In this document: one piece after another, positions 18,992 to 28,781 of the stretch
Numbering within the stretch: the stretch's first letter is position 1
How the letters are laid out: every line of letters starts with the position of its first letter
Origin: Umbribacter vaginalis
GTDB taxonomy: Bacteria; Actinomycetota; Coriobacteriia; Coriobacteriales; Eggerthellaceae
Direction: 5' to 3'
DNA length: 64,000 nt
Assembly (NCBI GenBank): GCA_001552935.1
Contig: KQ959677.1
Location: 150,094 to 214,093 of the forward strand
Translations under genes and position numbers: made by a program
Notes under the pieces: model-generated
Databases searched by the model: none
What the model saw: only the letters and a program-made list of their open reading frames with translations
Told to the model about the DNA's origin: nothing

Positions 18992-19459
18992 CTACCGAAT
19001 AAACGGACGCTTATAGAATGCAGATAAGATGTCGCGTTCGCGCTGCTCCATAACAAGAGCTTCATCTTCTTTCATATGGTCGTAGCCACATAAATGCAGC
19101 AGTCCATGTACAATAAGCAAACTCAGCTCATCGGTAAATGTGGTGCCGTATTCCTTCGTTTGCTCAAAACACACATCGGGCGCGATAATAACATCACCCA
19201 GCTCAAAAAGCTCGTCAGTGGGCCCAAAATCACCTGTTGTATCTTGAGCATCACATTCAAACGACAACACATCAGTTGGTCTATCAATGCCACGATAGCG
19301 CTTGTTTAAATCGTGAATAGTATCATTATCGACAAAACTAATGGAGACTTCTGTATTTTCAGGTAGGTGCTCTTGCTTCATAGCAAACAGCGCAAGCGCT
19401 TCAACATCAACGAAATCAAACACATCTCCACGATGATTGCACGCAATATGAACTTCCAT
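18992..19459 (-). CDS. ybeY: Endoribonuclease YbeY (rRNA maturation factor)
   Basis: YbeY is a zinc-dependent endoribonuclease used in 16S rRNA 3'-end maturation and ribosome quality control. The metal motif HGLLHLCGYDH matches the family H-G-x-L-H-x-x-G-Y-D-H exactly, and RGIDRPTDVLSF matches the other conserved block. It is 155 residues long, a usual length. It follows mtaB by 33 bp; the phoH gene often found before ybeY is not here. Confidence 0.95.
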   Translation of the reverse strand: MEVHIACNHRGDVFDFVDVEALALFAMKQEHLPENTEVSISFVDNDTIHDLNKRYRGIDRPTDVLSFECDAQDTTGDFGPTDELFELGDVIIAPDVCFEQTKEYGTTFTDELSLLIVHGLLHLCGYDHMKEDEALVMEQRERDILSAFYKRPFIR

Positions 19460-19492
19460 ATATACTCCTCATCTGCATATACATTAGTATCT

Positions 19493-20764
19493 TTACAACG
19501 TATTTCGCGCTTTATTATACTGCTCGCGCAGCACAATAGGAATTAAATCGCCTTTGCTCGAGTAGAGCGGGCGTGGAATTTCATGATAGCTATCGGTAAG
19601 CGCTGTATCATTTTCAACTAATACCAGCTCCTTTGTGCCAATGCGCGCATTAAAATCGGCTTCAAACAATTCCTCAGAGAGAGCACGAAGTATACTTGCC
19701 CGCATACGCTTAAGCGGCTCAGGTACTTGATTAGGCATATGGGCAGCTGGCGTTCCCGAGCGAACAGAATACGGAAACACGTGCAATTTACAAAATTGAG
19801 CAGCGCGAATAGCGTGCACCGTAGCATCAAAATCGGCATCCGTTTCCCCCGGAAAGCCAACAATAACATCCGTTGATAACGCAATTGATGGCATCAACGA
19901 GCGCAAACGTGCCACAAGATCTAAATACGTTTCAATCGAATAATCGCGCTCCATCGCTTCTAAAATACGCGTAGAGCCCGATTGCATAGGCAGATGAAGA
20001 TGCCTGCAAATACGTCCTTTATGCTGCGCCATCAACTCAATAAGTTCATCATCAATATTTTGTGGCTCTACACTCGATAAACGAAAACGAAGCGGTGCTT
20101 GATCGCTGCTATGTATATCGGCGGTAAGCTCAAGCAATTTTTCTAGCAAACGCGCAAGTGTAATGCCTTCATAACAATAGGATCCAGTATTGATACCCGT
20201 AAGAACAATTTCACGCACTCCTGCTTGTGCGTAATCGAGCACTTCATCAATAACGTCGTACGCATTGCGCGATGTTGCTTTCCCACGAGCAACATGAACA
20301 ATACAAAACGTGCACGCGTGATCACACCCATCTTGAATTTTAATACTCACACGCGTACGAAAATGTTCACCAACGCGCTGTGGACGCTGTGGCAGGCTTA
20401 CGCCGGTGTCTGGCGTGCCGTGCTCCAATTCATCAGAAAAATAGTGACCATCCAACTCTTTTACGAGTGAAGCTTTAGGAATTACTTGTACGCGTGAATC
20501 AATGTCTGAAAATTCAGATGGATGAAGTGCACTTGCACACCCTGTTACCACAACGTGCGCGAAGCAATTATGCCTAAGCGCACTACGTGTTGCTTTGCGT
20601 GCTTTTTTATCGGCTTCTCCTGTAACAGTACACGTATTAATAACTACTAAATCGGCTTCATCAAGCGCAGACAACTCAGCACCTCGCGTCAAAAAAAGAG
20701 CTGTTAGTTGGTCTGACTCAACCTTGTTTACCTTACAACCAAGGTTAATAACGTGAAACTTCAC
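19493..20764 (-). CDS. mtaB: tRNA t6A37 methylthiotransferase MtaB
   Basis: MtaB adds a methylthio group to t6A37 of tRNAs that read ANN codons. The N-terminal domain begins INLGCKVNKVESDQ, typical of MtaB rather than MiaB (GCxMN) or RimO. The radical-SAM cluster is CDHACTFC, followed by IVHVARGKATSR; LPMQSGS and STDVIVGFPGETD are further conserved blocks. The C-terminal TRAM region is short. It is eight bases downstream of dnaJ, so it belongs to the heat-shock-led unit hrcA-dnaJ-mtaB-ybeY-dgkA-era. Confidence 0.92.
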   Translation of the reverse strand: MKFHVINLGCKVNKVESDQLTALFLTRGAELSALDEADLVVINTCTVTGEADKKARKATRSALRHNCFAHVVVTGCASALHPSEFSDIDSRVQVIPKASLVKELDGHYFSDELEHGTPDTGVSLPQRPQRVGEHFRTRVSIKIQDGCDHACTFCIVHVARGKATSRNAYDVIDEVLDYAQAGVREIVLTGINTGSYCYEGITLARLLEKLLELTADIHSSDQAPLRFRLSSVEPQNIDDELIELMAQHKGRICRHLHLPMQSGSTRILEAMERDYSIETYLDLVARLRSLMPSIALSTDVIVGFPGETDADFDATVHAIRAAQFCKLHVFPYSVRSGTPAAHMPNQVPEPLKRMRASILRALSEELFEADFNARIGTKELVLVENDTALTDSYHEIPRPLYSSKGDLIPIVLREQYNKARNTL

Positions 20765-20772
20765 ACAAGCTC

Positions 20773-21885
20773 CTAGTTAAACACGTCGCGCAATTTTTCA
20801 AGAGGGCTGCGACAGTCGCTAATAGTTTCTTTTCGAAGTGCAGCAAATTGTTCGAGTAATTCACGTTGCTTCTTATCGAGTTTTTTCGGTATAACGATAC
20901 CAATATGGATAAACAAATCCCCGCGCGCCTCACTTCTAAAACGAGGCATACCATGGCCTTTTGCACGAACGACTTGACCGTATTGACAGCCCTCAGGAAC
21001 GTTGAAGCTTACAATTTCATCGGGCATAATACCCTCAATGGTCATTTTGCTGCCCAAACTTGCTTGAACCATAGATACATTTGTTTTAACGTGAAGATTA
21101 TCGCCATCGCGCTCAAAGAGCGTGTCATCTTCAATGCGACACGTAACAATCAAATCGCCTGAATGAGCACCGCGCAAGCCAGCTTCGCCAAAACCACTTA
21201 AGCGCAGCTGCTGAGAATCACGAATACCAGCAGGAATTTCAACCGTAACTTTTTGACGATCGGGAACGCGACCTTGTCCATCGCATTCACTGCATGGCTT
21301 GTCGATAATACGTCCACAGCCACGACATTCTTTACACGGGCTTGTTGTTTGCATATCACCTAAAAAGGTACGCTGGACACTTACAACACGTCCGCTTCCA
21401 TTACAATGAGGACACGTAACTTCTTTGCCATTTTCACCTAAGCCGCTTGCATGGCATTCAGGACAGGGCGATAAACGATCGTACACAATTTCTTTTTTAA
21501 CGCCACATGCAACTTCTTTTAGCGTTAAGCGCAGGCCAACTCCCATATCACGCCCTTCACGGCGTTGCTGAGCATTCATGCCACCATTAAAAAACGTACT
21601 AAAGATGTCACCCATGCCGCCAAAAATATCATCAAAGCCGCTAAATCCGGCACTCTCTGATGCTGCTGATCCAGGAATAGTGCCAAAACGATCGTACGCT
21701 TGGCGCTTTGAGGAGTCTGATAACACATCATATGCTTCATTAAGTTCTTTGAACTGCTCTTCTGCACCTTCCGAAGAATTAACATCGGGATGCAATTTAC
21801 GTGCTTTTGAGCGAAATGCTTTCTTAATTTCGCTTTCAGATGCATCGCGATTAACTCCCAGGATCTCATACAGATCTTTTGCCAT
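20773..21885 (-). CDS. dnaJ: Molecular chaperone DnaJ
   Basis: This is a type I Hsp40 co-chaperone of DnaK. The J domain has the HPD tripeptide near residue 33, then a Gly/Phe-rich part ([14 protein letters not shown]), then four zinc repeats [24 protein letters not shown] and CSECDGQG, then the substrate-binding C-terminal domains. It is 370 residues long, normal. It follows hrcA by 85 bp; dnaK and grpE are not in the window, so this is the hrcA-linked dnaJ copy common in actinobacteria. Confidence 0.96.
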   Translation of the reverse strand: MAKDLYEILGVNRDASESEIKKAFRSKARKLHPDVNSSEGAEEQFKELNEAYDVLSDSSKRQAYDRFGTIPGSAASESAGFSGFDDIFGGMGDIFSTFFNGGMNAQQRREGRDMGVGLRLTLKEVACGVKKEIVYDRLSPCPECHASGLGENGKEVTCPHCNGSGRVVSVQRTFLGDMQTTSPCKECRGCGRIIDKPCSECDGQGRVPDRQKVTVEIPAGIRDSQQLRLSGFGEAGLRGAHSGDLIVTCRIEDDTLFERDGDNLHVKTNVSMVQASLGSKMTIEGIMPDEIVSFNVPEGCQYGQVVRAKGHGMPRFRSEARGDLFIHIGIVIPKKLDKKQRELLEQFAALRKETISDCRSPLEKLRDVFN

Positions 21886-21970
21886 AAACGAGCGGCCTCC
21901 TTAGTATTGGCACGTATTATGAATAATCGTACATACCATAACGATATACACTATCTTTCGTATTAAAATA

Positions 21971-22996
21971 CTATTGTGCATCATTAAGCGCTTGAATAGC
22001 ACTTTGCACCGCTTTGATTACCTTACTGTAATCAAGCCGTGTTGGTCCAATAACTGCAACAACACCTGCGTTATCTCCGCTTCCATAGCGTCCTGTTACT
22101 ACTGAAACACCTGAAAGTGCGTCTTGTTTATTCTCGCTACCTATGCTCACTTGCAAGGTATTTGTGCACTGTGTCTGATTATGGTCGAGCATCTGGAAAA
22201 GCACGGTATCGTTTTCAAGAATTTGCATAAGCGGCACAATGCTTGCAGTGTCGCTAAATTCCGGTTTTTTAGCAAGACTTGACATACCTACACGATGCGA
22301 TCGAGGTGCGGTTTTCTCATCGTGCAAGCATAACAGCACTGCTTCTAACACCTGTTGTTCAATACTCGTACGAATTATTCCCCGTTCATAAAGTATATGA
22401 AGATCGCTTTCCCTAAAATCATTACACGTATGTCCTACCAGAATGTTATTAAGACGCTCTTGCAATTCGCTCAGTTCTTGCGCAGAACACTCACATGAAA
22501 GCTCGATGTGCTTGTTTAAAACCTTACCATTTTTTGTAACAACAACAGCAACAATATGGATATCACTGAGCGCAACAAGCGTAAGTTGCTGTATAGGAGA
22601 CTGATCGGCTTTCGGCTCGTATACAACCGATAAACAATCAGTAAAACTACTTAACGCACTCGAAGCTAATTCCAGCTTTTCGTCAAGTTCAAGCGCTTTG
22701 TTCTTCAAGTGTTGAATAAGAGCTGGAGAAGCGCTCGACTCTTGTAAAACACCTGATGCGATAAGGTCGTTTACAAAAGCACGATATCCTCTATCAGTAG
22801 GAACACGTCCTGCAGACGTATGCGGCTGTGAAATATACCCCTCATCTTCAAGGAATGAAAGTTCATTTCGGACGGTAGCAGGGCTTACGCCTAAACGGTA
22901 GCGTTGTGTGAGCGTGCGAGAACCCACAGGAAGTGCCCATGAAACGTATTCTTCAATAAGAAGTGCTAAAACACGTGCACGTCTATCCGATAACAC
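21971..22996 (-). CDS. hrcA: Heat-inducible transcription repressor HrcA
   Basis: HrcA represses heat-shock genes by binding CIRCE. The N-terminal winged helix matches the family (RARVLALLIEEYVSWALPVGSRTL, in two pieces, and GVSPATVRNELSFLEDEGYISQPHTSAGRVPTDRGYR), and the C-terminal part ends with GPTRLDYSKVI. It is 341 residues long. A CIRCE element with a perfect right half lies 44 bp upstream of the start, so hrcA-dnaJ is very likely autoregulated. Confidence 0.95.
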   Translation of the reverse strand: MLSDRRARVLALLIEEYVSWALPVGSRTLTQRYRLGVSPATVRNELSFLEDEGYISQPHTSAGRVPTDRGYRAFVNDLIASGVLQESSASPALIQHLKNKALELDEKLELASSALSSFTDCLSVVYEPKADQSPIQQLTLVALSDIHIVAVVVTKNGKVLNKHIELSCECSAQELSELQERLNNILVGHTCNDFRESDLHILYERGIIRTSIEQQVLEAVLLCLHDEKTAPRSHRVGMSSLAKKPEFSDTASIVPLMQILENDTVLFQMLDHNQTQCTNTLQVSIGSENKQDALSGVSVVTGRYGSGDNAGVVAVIGPTRLDYSKVIKAVQSAIQALNDAQ

Positions 22997-23035
22997 TTGT
23001 CCTCCTTTCCTTGTAGACTCCTACGATTGCAATGC

Positions 23036-23066
23036 CATTCTAGCAATTGTCCAAGACGAGTGCTAA
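23036..23066 (-). promoter_or_regulatory. CIRCE operator and -10 region of hrcA
   Basis: The plus strand reads CTAGCAATT-N9-GAGTGCTAA at 23040-23066. The right half is identical to the CIRCE consensus half-site, the nine-base spacer is exact, and the left half matches six of nine. A TAGAAT hexamer at 23036-23041 (minus strand) overlaps the operator and could be the -10; the only -35 in place (TTAGCA, 18 bp away) lies within the operator itself. HrcA binding here would block RNA polymerase. Confidence 0.85.
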
Positions 23067-23284
23067 CGAAGCAAGAAATCTCCTAAAAACTTACGTTTAA
23101 GGATACGTGTTACAAGTGCGTACAAGCAGTGGTGGTATCTTCAACAACGTGTTTTGAATGCAGATGAAACCATGGAAAATGCTTATGTGTTGAGATACAT
23201 GGAAAAGAGAGAGTATGAAATCAGGTATAACGGTAATGGTGCGCTTACATACAGACACAACAGATACATACGCTAACAAGCTAT

Positions 23285-24439
23285 TTACAAAGCGTTGTAA
23301 GGAGTACTGCTATCGAGTAAAGCGCTAAAAATTTCATTACCACACAACCAACCGCGCTCAGTGGGGACAAAGCGTCCGTTCACATGCGCACACAAGCCAC
23401 GTTCTGCAAGTTCATCAAGAATTGCGCGCACGCGAGGAACAACGCTGCATGCTTCCTGAACAAATGCATCGCTTAAGCCGCACGACATACGCATACCGAG
23501 CATTGCATCTTCAGCATAGCGCTCAGCAAGCGTAAGCGAATCGATGCACACGCGATCATTCGCTTTCTGCAAAAAGCGCTTGCGGCCCCAGGAGCCTTGC
23601 TGCATGCTCACACTTCCCTCACCTAAGCCTAAGTAGCTGCGCGATGTCCAATACGCGCAGTTGTGTTCACACTCAAAACCGCGCTGCGCATAACTTGCTA
23701 CTTCATAGCGATGAAAACCATTCTCTGTTAACAAGGCTTCTGCAATAAGCATATGACGTGCAGCTACATCATCATCAACATCGGGCATACGGCCTTGCGC
23801 TACACGCATTGCAAATGGCGTATTATCTTCTATGCTTAAAGGATATACGCTTATGTGTGTGATACCCAAATCTATTGCACGCTGAACACTGTGTGAAAAT
23901 GATTCGTCACTTTGACCTGGAATTCCACACATAAGATCGATGCTTACCTTTGATACAGAGCGCTGTGCTATGCAGATAGCATCCTGCGCACGGCGCGCCG
24001 TATGAATGCGTCCAAGCAGCGATAAAATTGTATCGTCAAAGCTTTGAACACCCAAAGAAACGCGCGTAACACCACGGCTGGAGAGTACCTGTAACAGCTG
24101 GTCAGTTAAACTTTCGGGATTTGCTTCAAGCGTACATTCCAACGGATGATGCTTCAAATCACACAGATCAAAGAGCGCATCAAACACGCGCACTAAACGT
24201 TCAAGTCCCAAATAGCTGGGCGTTCCACCACCAACGTAGATTGTCTTAAGAGTGTCAAGTTCACCACGCTTAGCATGCTGATACAGCGCGTCTATAAGCG
24301 TTTGCGTGTACGTATCCATTGCTGGATTATCGGGCGCACTCGCACGCGTTTTGAAATCACAATAAGCGCAGCGCTTCGCACAAAACGGTACGTGAATGTA
24401 CAACGCTTGATACGCATCGCTTACATCAGGCGCGTTCAT
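23285..24439 (-). CDS. hemW: HemW-like radical SAM protein (coproporphyrinogen III oxidase family)
   Basis: HemW is a heme chaperone related to oxygen-independent coproporphyrinogen oxidase. The first residues read YIHVPFCAKRCAYCDF, with the CxxxCxxC cluster; CAYCDF rather than the HemN form fits HemW. Further blocks are YVGGGTPSYL, EANPESLT, SLGVQSFDD and DLMCGIPGQ. The ATG at 24439 (384 residues) overlaps the end of dus by 14 bases; an upstream ATG at 24478 has no ribosome-binding site. Downstream is a 288-bp spacer with the hrcA control region but no clear terminator. Confidence 0.88.
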   Translation of the reverse strand: MNAPDVSDAYQALYIHVPFCAKRCAYCDFKTRASAPDNPAMDTYTQTLIDALYQHAKRGELDTLKTIYVGGGTPSYLGLERLVRVFDALFDLCDLKHHPLECTLEANPESLTDQLLQVLSSRGVTRVSLGVQSFDDTILSLLGRIHTARRAQDAICIAQRSVSKVSIDLMCGIPGQSDESFSHSVQRAIDLGITHISVYPLSIEDNTPFAMRVAQGRMPDVDDDVAARHMLIAEALLTENGFHRYEVASYAQRGFECEHNCAYWTSRSYLGLGEGSVSMQQGSWGRKRFLQKANDRVCIDSLTLAERYAEDAMLGMRMSCGLSDAFVQEACSVVPRVRAILDELAERGLCAHVNGRFVPTERGWLCGNEIFSALLDSSTPYNAL

Positions 24440-25748
24440 CGCATGTCTCGCTTGTAACGTGTTCGTTTTCGTGGGCACGTTCGTGAACAGGCGCAGGTGC
24501 GCTTTCAGGTGTGGGCGCGGGAGTGGATGCAGAGTGTTTTGCTGTCTGTAAACAAACGGTGCTTGTCTGTTCTGAGGTGGAAGCTAGCTGACATTCAAGT
24601 TCGTCAAAAACATCCAGATAGTCTTGAAGCGTTAAGCAAGAACAAATGCGAGCGCGCGCATGCGTTGCACCAGGTAATCCCGATACATACCACATAGCAT
24701 AGCTGCGCATTTTTTTCAGTGAAAAGTCAAACTGAGCAAGCATACGTGCATGAGTACGCGCACATTCAAGGCGTTCAGCAGGTGAAACGTACACATCGTG
24801 CGGAATATCTATTCCGCTGCGGTACGCATCTATTGCATTGCGAACACTGCGAAACACCCATGGATTTCCTTGTGAAGCGCGTGCAATCATAATGCCATCG
24901 CAATTCGTTTCTTTATACAGAGCAATTGCGTCAGCCCCGCCACGAACATCACCATTTCCGATAACAGGAATCGATACCGCCGCTTTAACACGCGCAATCG
25001 CAGCACGTGATGATACTCCCCGATACATCTGTTGCGCATAACGCCCATGAACCGTAAGTAATGAGGCGCCTGATTGCTCCATACGCTGGGCAAATGACAC
25101 GCATGTTTCACGATCAAGGTAATAGCCACGACGAAACTTTACACCAACAGCGCAGCTTACACTATCACTCACAGCGCGCACAATGCTCGCAGCACGCGCA
25201 GGTTCTTCCATAAGCGCACTTCCGTCACCCTTGCTTACAATTTTTCGGGCAGGACAGCCCATATTGATGTCAATATATGCCAAATGAGTTCCAAGATGCT
25301 CCTGTACAAAAGCAGCTTCGTGAGCCATCACAGAAGCGTCATGTCCAAAAATTTGCACCGCAACATACGGCTCATGTGCGCCAAGGGCAATTAAGTCGAG
25401 CGTCTTTTCGCTGTGATATTCAAGGCCTTTCGTAGACACCATTTCCGTATACGCTAAAGACGCACCTGCTTGCAAAGCTAATTGACGATACACAACATCA
25501 CTCACGCCTGCCATCGGTGCACATACAATCGGATAGCAGGCAAAAAAAGCCTCAAAATCAAACGGCTTTGGCTCTGATGCGTACCGAGCATCTGATGCTT
25601 GGTGCGCACTTGCACATGAACAATCAACATGCGTCATGTTAGTTTGCATAGACGGATTTTGTTGTTCTGAATATAAAGGTATGTCACGCGCTGAAACGCA
25701 TGCGCAGGAAGGCGCACTATTCGTATGTGCATTTTCAAATCTTGACAT
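24426..25748 (-). CDS. dus: tRNA-dihydrouridine synthase
   Basis: Dus is an FMN enzyme that reduces uridines in tRNA D-loops. The TIM-barrel core starts near residue 71 (PIVCAPMAGVSDVVYRQL); NMGCPARKI holds the catalytic cysteine, and KFRRGY and GNGDVRGG are further signatures. The core is flanked by a 70-residue N-terminal and a 55-residue Pro/Glu/His-rich C-terminal extension, so the protein is 440 residues instead of about 330. lepA lies 33 bp upstream and hemW overlaps its end, suggesting a lepA-dus-hemW unit. Confidence 0.92.
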   Translation of the reverse strand: MSRFENAHTNSAPSCACVSARDIPLYSEQQNPSMQTNMTHVDCSCASAHQASDARYASEPKPFDFEAFFACYPIVCAPMAGVSDVVYRQLALQAGASLAYTEMVSTKGLEYHSEKTLDLIALGAHEPYVAVQIFGHDASVMAHEAAFVQEHLGTHLAYIDINMGCPARKIVSKGDGSALMEEPARAASIVRAVSDSVSCAVGVKFRRGYYLDRETCVSFAQRMEQSGASLLTVHGRYAQQMYRGVSSRAAIARVKAAVSIPVIGNGDVRGGADAIALYKETNCDGIMIARASQGNPWVFRSVRNAIDAYRSGIDIPHDVYVSPAERLECARTHARMLAQFDFSLKKMRSYAMWYVSGLPGATHARARICSCLTLQDYLDVFDELECQLASTSEQTSTVCLQTAKHSASTPAPTPESAPAPVHERAHENEHVTSETCDERA

Positions 25749-25781
25749 TCAAATTCGCTTTCTGGTAAATCTTCAACGCTG

Positions 25782-27611
25782 TTAGTTATCCACTTTAAGA
25801 ATTGCCATAAACGCTTCTTGAGGTACGTCAACATTGCCGATACTTTTCATGCGTTTTTTGCCTTCTTTTTGCTTCTCAAGCAGTTTTCGTTTGCGCGAAA
25901 TATCGCCACCGTAACATTTTGCAAGAACATCCTTGCGCTTAGCACGAACAGTTTCGCGCGCAAGCACACGCCCGCCAACAGCTGCCTGGATGGGCACTTC
26001 AAACATCTGACGTGGAATAATATCTTTAAGTTTTTCAGTAAGAATGCGTCCTCGCTCGTAGGCTTTGTCTTTATGGATAATAAACGACAGCGCATCGACT
26101 GGTTTTCCAGCAAGCAAAATATCAAGCTTCACTAAGTTGCTGGGCTTATAGCCAAGAAATTCATAATCAAGCGATGCGTAGCCTTTGGTGCTCGATTTCA
26201 ACTTGTCAAAATAGTCCATAATAAGCTCGGAGAGTGGCATTTCCCACACAAGTTCTACTGTTGTTGGCGAAAGGTAATTCATCGTAATAAATGTTGCACG
26301 CCGCGACACGCTTAAATCCATCACAGCGCCCACGTAATCGGGTGGTACTAAAATTTTAACGGTTAAATAGGGTTCTTCAATCTGTGCGATTTCACTTGGA
26401 TCAGGCAGTTCCTGAGGCGAATGCAGGCAGATACACTCCTTATTGCGCAAATAGACTTTATACTCAACAGAAGGTGCTGTTGCTAACAAGTTCAAACCGA
26501 ATTCACGCTCAAGCCTCTCTTCAATGACTTCCATATGCAAAAGACCTAAAAACCCTACACGAAACCCAAAGCCAAGTGCATGTGATTTTTCTTGTTCCCA
26601 CACAAGTGCAGGATCGTTTAACGACAACTTCTCTAAAGCTTCACGCAAGGGTTCAAACTGATCGCCTTCGATAGGAAATAAACCCACAAATACCATCGGC
26701 TTAACATCACGGTATCCAGCAAGTGGCTCGCTTGCTGGTGTATCAAAATGCGTAATGGTATCGCCTACTTTCACAAGCGATACGTCTTTAAGCCCGGTAA
26801 CAACAAATCCAACATCACCCACATTAAGTGATGGAAGCGAAAGTTCAGCAGGAGTTTTGACACCCAAATCTTCAATTAAGGCATCGTTATGAGTTGCCAT
26901 AAATTGAATATGATCGCCTTGCGACAAATATCCATCAACAACACGAACAAAGGCAATAACGCCACGATACGGATCGAAATACGAATCGAAAATAAGCGCA
27001 CGCAATGCAGCGTGCTGATCGCCTTGAGGAGGCGATACATTGTAGACAATAGATTCAAGTAAGTCTTGTACACCCACACCTGTTTTTGCAGAACAAAGCA
27101 CAGCGTCTTGTGCTGGAATTGCAAGGGCTTCCTCAATTTGAGCTTTTACACGTTCAGGTTCGGCAGCAGGTAAATCAATTTTGTTAATGAGCGGCACAAT
27201 ATCGAGATTGGCATTCATAGCCATCATTGCGTTAGCAAGTGTTTGCGCTTCAACACCTTGTGTTGCATCCACAACAAGCACAGCACCTTCACAAGCAGCA
27301 AGCGAGCGTGACACTTCGTAGGTAAAGTCTACATGACCTGGAGTATCAATAAGATTAAGCTCGTATTCCTTGCCATCATGAGCCGTATATAATACCCGAA
27401 CAGCCTGGCTTTTTATGGTAATGCCTCGTTCGCGTTCAATATCCATGCTATCAAGAATTTGCTGTTGCATATCACGCTTTGCAACACTGCCGGTAATTTC
27501 AAGAATGCGATCAGAAAGCGTAGATTTTCCATGATCAATATGCGCAATAATCGAAAAATTACGTATGCGTGAGGGATCATGAGCTGTTGAAGTTTGTTCT
27601 TTACGTGGCAT
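25782..27611 (-). CDS. lepA: Elongation factor 4 (LepA)
   Basis: LepA is a ribosome-associated GTPase active in translation or ribosome assembly under stress. It has G1 [10 protein letters not shown]3 DTPGHVDF, G4 NKIDLP and the LepA-specific C-terminal domain ([19 protein letters not shown] and [20 protein letters not shown]). It is 609 residues long, normal. GGAG lies five bases before the ATG. It is transcribed divergently from rpsT, a frequent neighbour of lepA in bacteria. Confidence 0.96.
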   Translation of the reverse strand: MPRKEQTSTAHDPSRIRNFSIIAHIDHGKSTLSDRILEITGSVAKRDMQQQILDSMDIERERGITIKSQAVRVLYTAHDGKEYELNLIDTPGHVDFTYEVSRSLAACEGAVLVVDATQGVEAQTLANAMMAMNANLDIVPLINKIDLPAAEPERVKAQIEEALAIPAQDAVLCSAKTGVGVQDLLESIVYNVSPPQGDQHAALRALIFDSYFDPYRGVIAFVRVVDGYLSQGDHIQFMATHNDALIEDLGVKTPAELSLPSLNVGDVGFVVTGLKDVSLVKVGDTITHFDTPASEPLAGYRDVKPMVFVGLFPIEGDQFEPLREALEKLSLNDPALVWEQEKSHALGFGFRVGFLGLLHMEVIEERLEREFGLNLLATAPSVEYKVYLRNKECICLHSPQELPDPSEIAQIEEPYLTVKILVPPDYVGAVMDLSVSRRATFITMNYLSPTTVELVWEMPLSELIMDYFDKLKSSTKGYASLDYEFLGYKPSNLVKLDILLAGKPVDALSFIIHKDKAYERGRILTEKLKDIIPRQMFEVPIQAAVGGRVLARETVRAKRKDVLAKCYGGDISRKRKLLEKQKEGKKRMKSIGNVDVPQEAFMAILKVDN

Positions 27612-27813
27612 GAATACTCCATCTCGTTTCTAGGTCGATTACCTGCGCATAACATGTATAATAAATACTACCATCGATGGAAAACCACCGATTGCTTAGA
27701 GCATATACGCAACCGTATTGCTAACAGCGTTCTATAATGTACCAAAGATTTCTGTGCTAATTATAGATAAACGATAAAGAATTACGGAAATATAAGCTAC
27801 ATTATTGAAAAAA

Positions 27814-27824
27814 TATGTTAAAAT
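27814..27824 (+). promoter_or_regulatory. Candidate extended -10 promoter of rpsT
   Basis: TGTTAAAAT (27816-27824) matches an extended -10 (TGnTAnnnT). No good -35 is seen at the right distance. Transcription would start about 40 bp before the GTG of rpsT. The rest of the lepA-rpsT spacer (27612-27813) is AT-rich, includes a CCATCGATGG palindrome near 27671, and holds no gene. Confidence 0.45.
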
Positions 27825-27868
27825 TTTTGAGTTTTCGGTAAGAAACCCACGTTTTATGGAGGATTAGA

Positions 27869-28351
27869 GTGGCGAACATTAAGAGTCAAAAGAAACGCAT
27901 TATCACCAATGAAAAAGCACGTTTGCGCAATCGTGCCGTGAAATCGGAGCTGAAAACTGCAACACGTCGAGTACGCGAAGCAGTTGCTGCTGGCGCAGGT
28001 CAGGAAGCATACCGTGCAGCTTTAAGCGCATGTCGCTTGTTAGATAAAGCTGTATCTGCTGGAGTTATTCACAAAAATCAGGGTGCTAATCGCAAATCGG
28101 GTGTTATGCTTCTTGCAAATACCATCGTAAGCCAAGCCGATCGCGATGCTTATGTAAAACCCGCAAAAGCTGAAAAGAAAACTGGCACCAGCAAGGCCGA
28201 TAAAAAGGCAGCTCGCGCAAAAGAGCAAGAACAAGCTAATAAGGAAAAAGCCAAGCGTGTTGCAGATCACAAAAAAGCTGTGAGTGCTGCTGCAAAACGC
28301 AAAGCAGCTGAACCTAAACAGGAAGAGGAAGCTGCCGGTGAGGCTGAATAG
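27869..28351 (+). CDS. rpsT: 30S ribosomal protein S20 with long C-terminal extension
   Basis: The first 90 or so residues are a standard S20: [50 protein letters not shown]. The protein then continues for about 70 residues of Lys/Ala/Glu-rich sequence, giving 160 residues instead of about 88. The extension looks like a charged helix or disordered tail. The start is GTG after GGAGG. A strong terminator follows 50 bp after the stop. Confidence 0.93.
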   Translation: MANIKSQKKRIITNEKARLRNRAVKSELKTATRRVREAVAAGAGQEAYRAALSACRLLDKAVSAGVIHKNQGANRKSGVMLLANTIVSQADRDAYVKPAKAEKKTGTSKADKKAARAKEQEQANKEKAKRVADHKKAVSAAAKRKAAEPKQEEEAAGEAE

Positions 28352-28401
28352 CCTGCATTGGTGTATTATTCCCCACTCATTTTGGTCTCTTACGTTTACT
28401 A

Positions 28402-28428
28402 AAAAGCTCCTGGTGCGCAGGAGCTTTT
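28402..28428. terminator. Bidirectional terminator between rpsT and copA
   Basis: AAAAGCTCCTG and CAGGAGCTTTT form an 11-bp stem with a five-base loop. T-runs follow on both strands, so it can end rpsT (plus) and copA (minus). The remaining 28429-28571 shows no gene. Confidence 0.9.
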
Positions 28429-28571
28429 CTCATATAAACTACGAGGCACAAAACACTGCGTAGATCGTGCTTTAGCCTACGTTATATAGAATGTAGCGTG
28501 CGCGCACCGTTATTGCACTACGCACCATGCTTATAAGCACTCTTGATACGCTGTAGCAGTATCTCTTATGC

Positions 28572-28781
28572 CTACGACAACGATGTAACTTCATAGCCTG
28601 CTTCAACGATAGCGCCGCGCAGCGTATCATCACTTACATTAGCACTGCATTCTATCTGAGCATTTTTATGTTCAAGACTTACTTCAACCTTTGTTACGCC
28701 ATCAAGTGCTTCAAGCGCTTTGGTAACATGCGCAACACAGTGACCACACATCATTCCTTCGATTCCAATTGTTTTCTGCAT
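28572..28781 (-). CDS. copZ: Candidate free CopZ copper chaperone made from an internal start in copA
   Basis: The last 69 codons of copA start with ATG at 28781 and encode a complete HMA domain: MQKTIGIEGMMCGHCVAHV to the C-terminal VEAGYEVTSLS, with the beta-alpha-beta-beta-alpha-beta pattern and size of CopZ. The strand just before the ATG carries AAAGGAGC with seven bases of spacing, a strong ribosome-binding site lying inside the copA frame. A free copper chaperone may therefore be made in addition to the fused one. The same reading frame and stop are used; independent translation is inference. Confidence 0.5.
   Translation of the reverse strand: MQKTIGIEGMMCGHCVAHVTKALEALDGVTKVEVSLEHKNAQIECSANVSDDTLRGAIVEAGYEVTSLS

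Noticed and set aside
23097-23279. Short frames in the hemW-hrcA spacer
   Set aside because: They lack ribosome-binding sites and motifs; the region is better explained as the hrcA control region.
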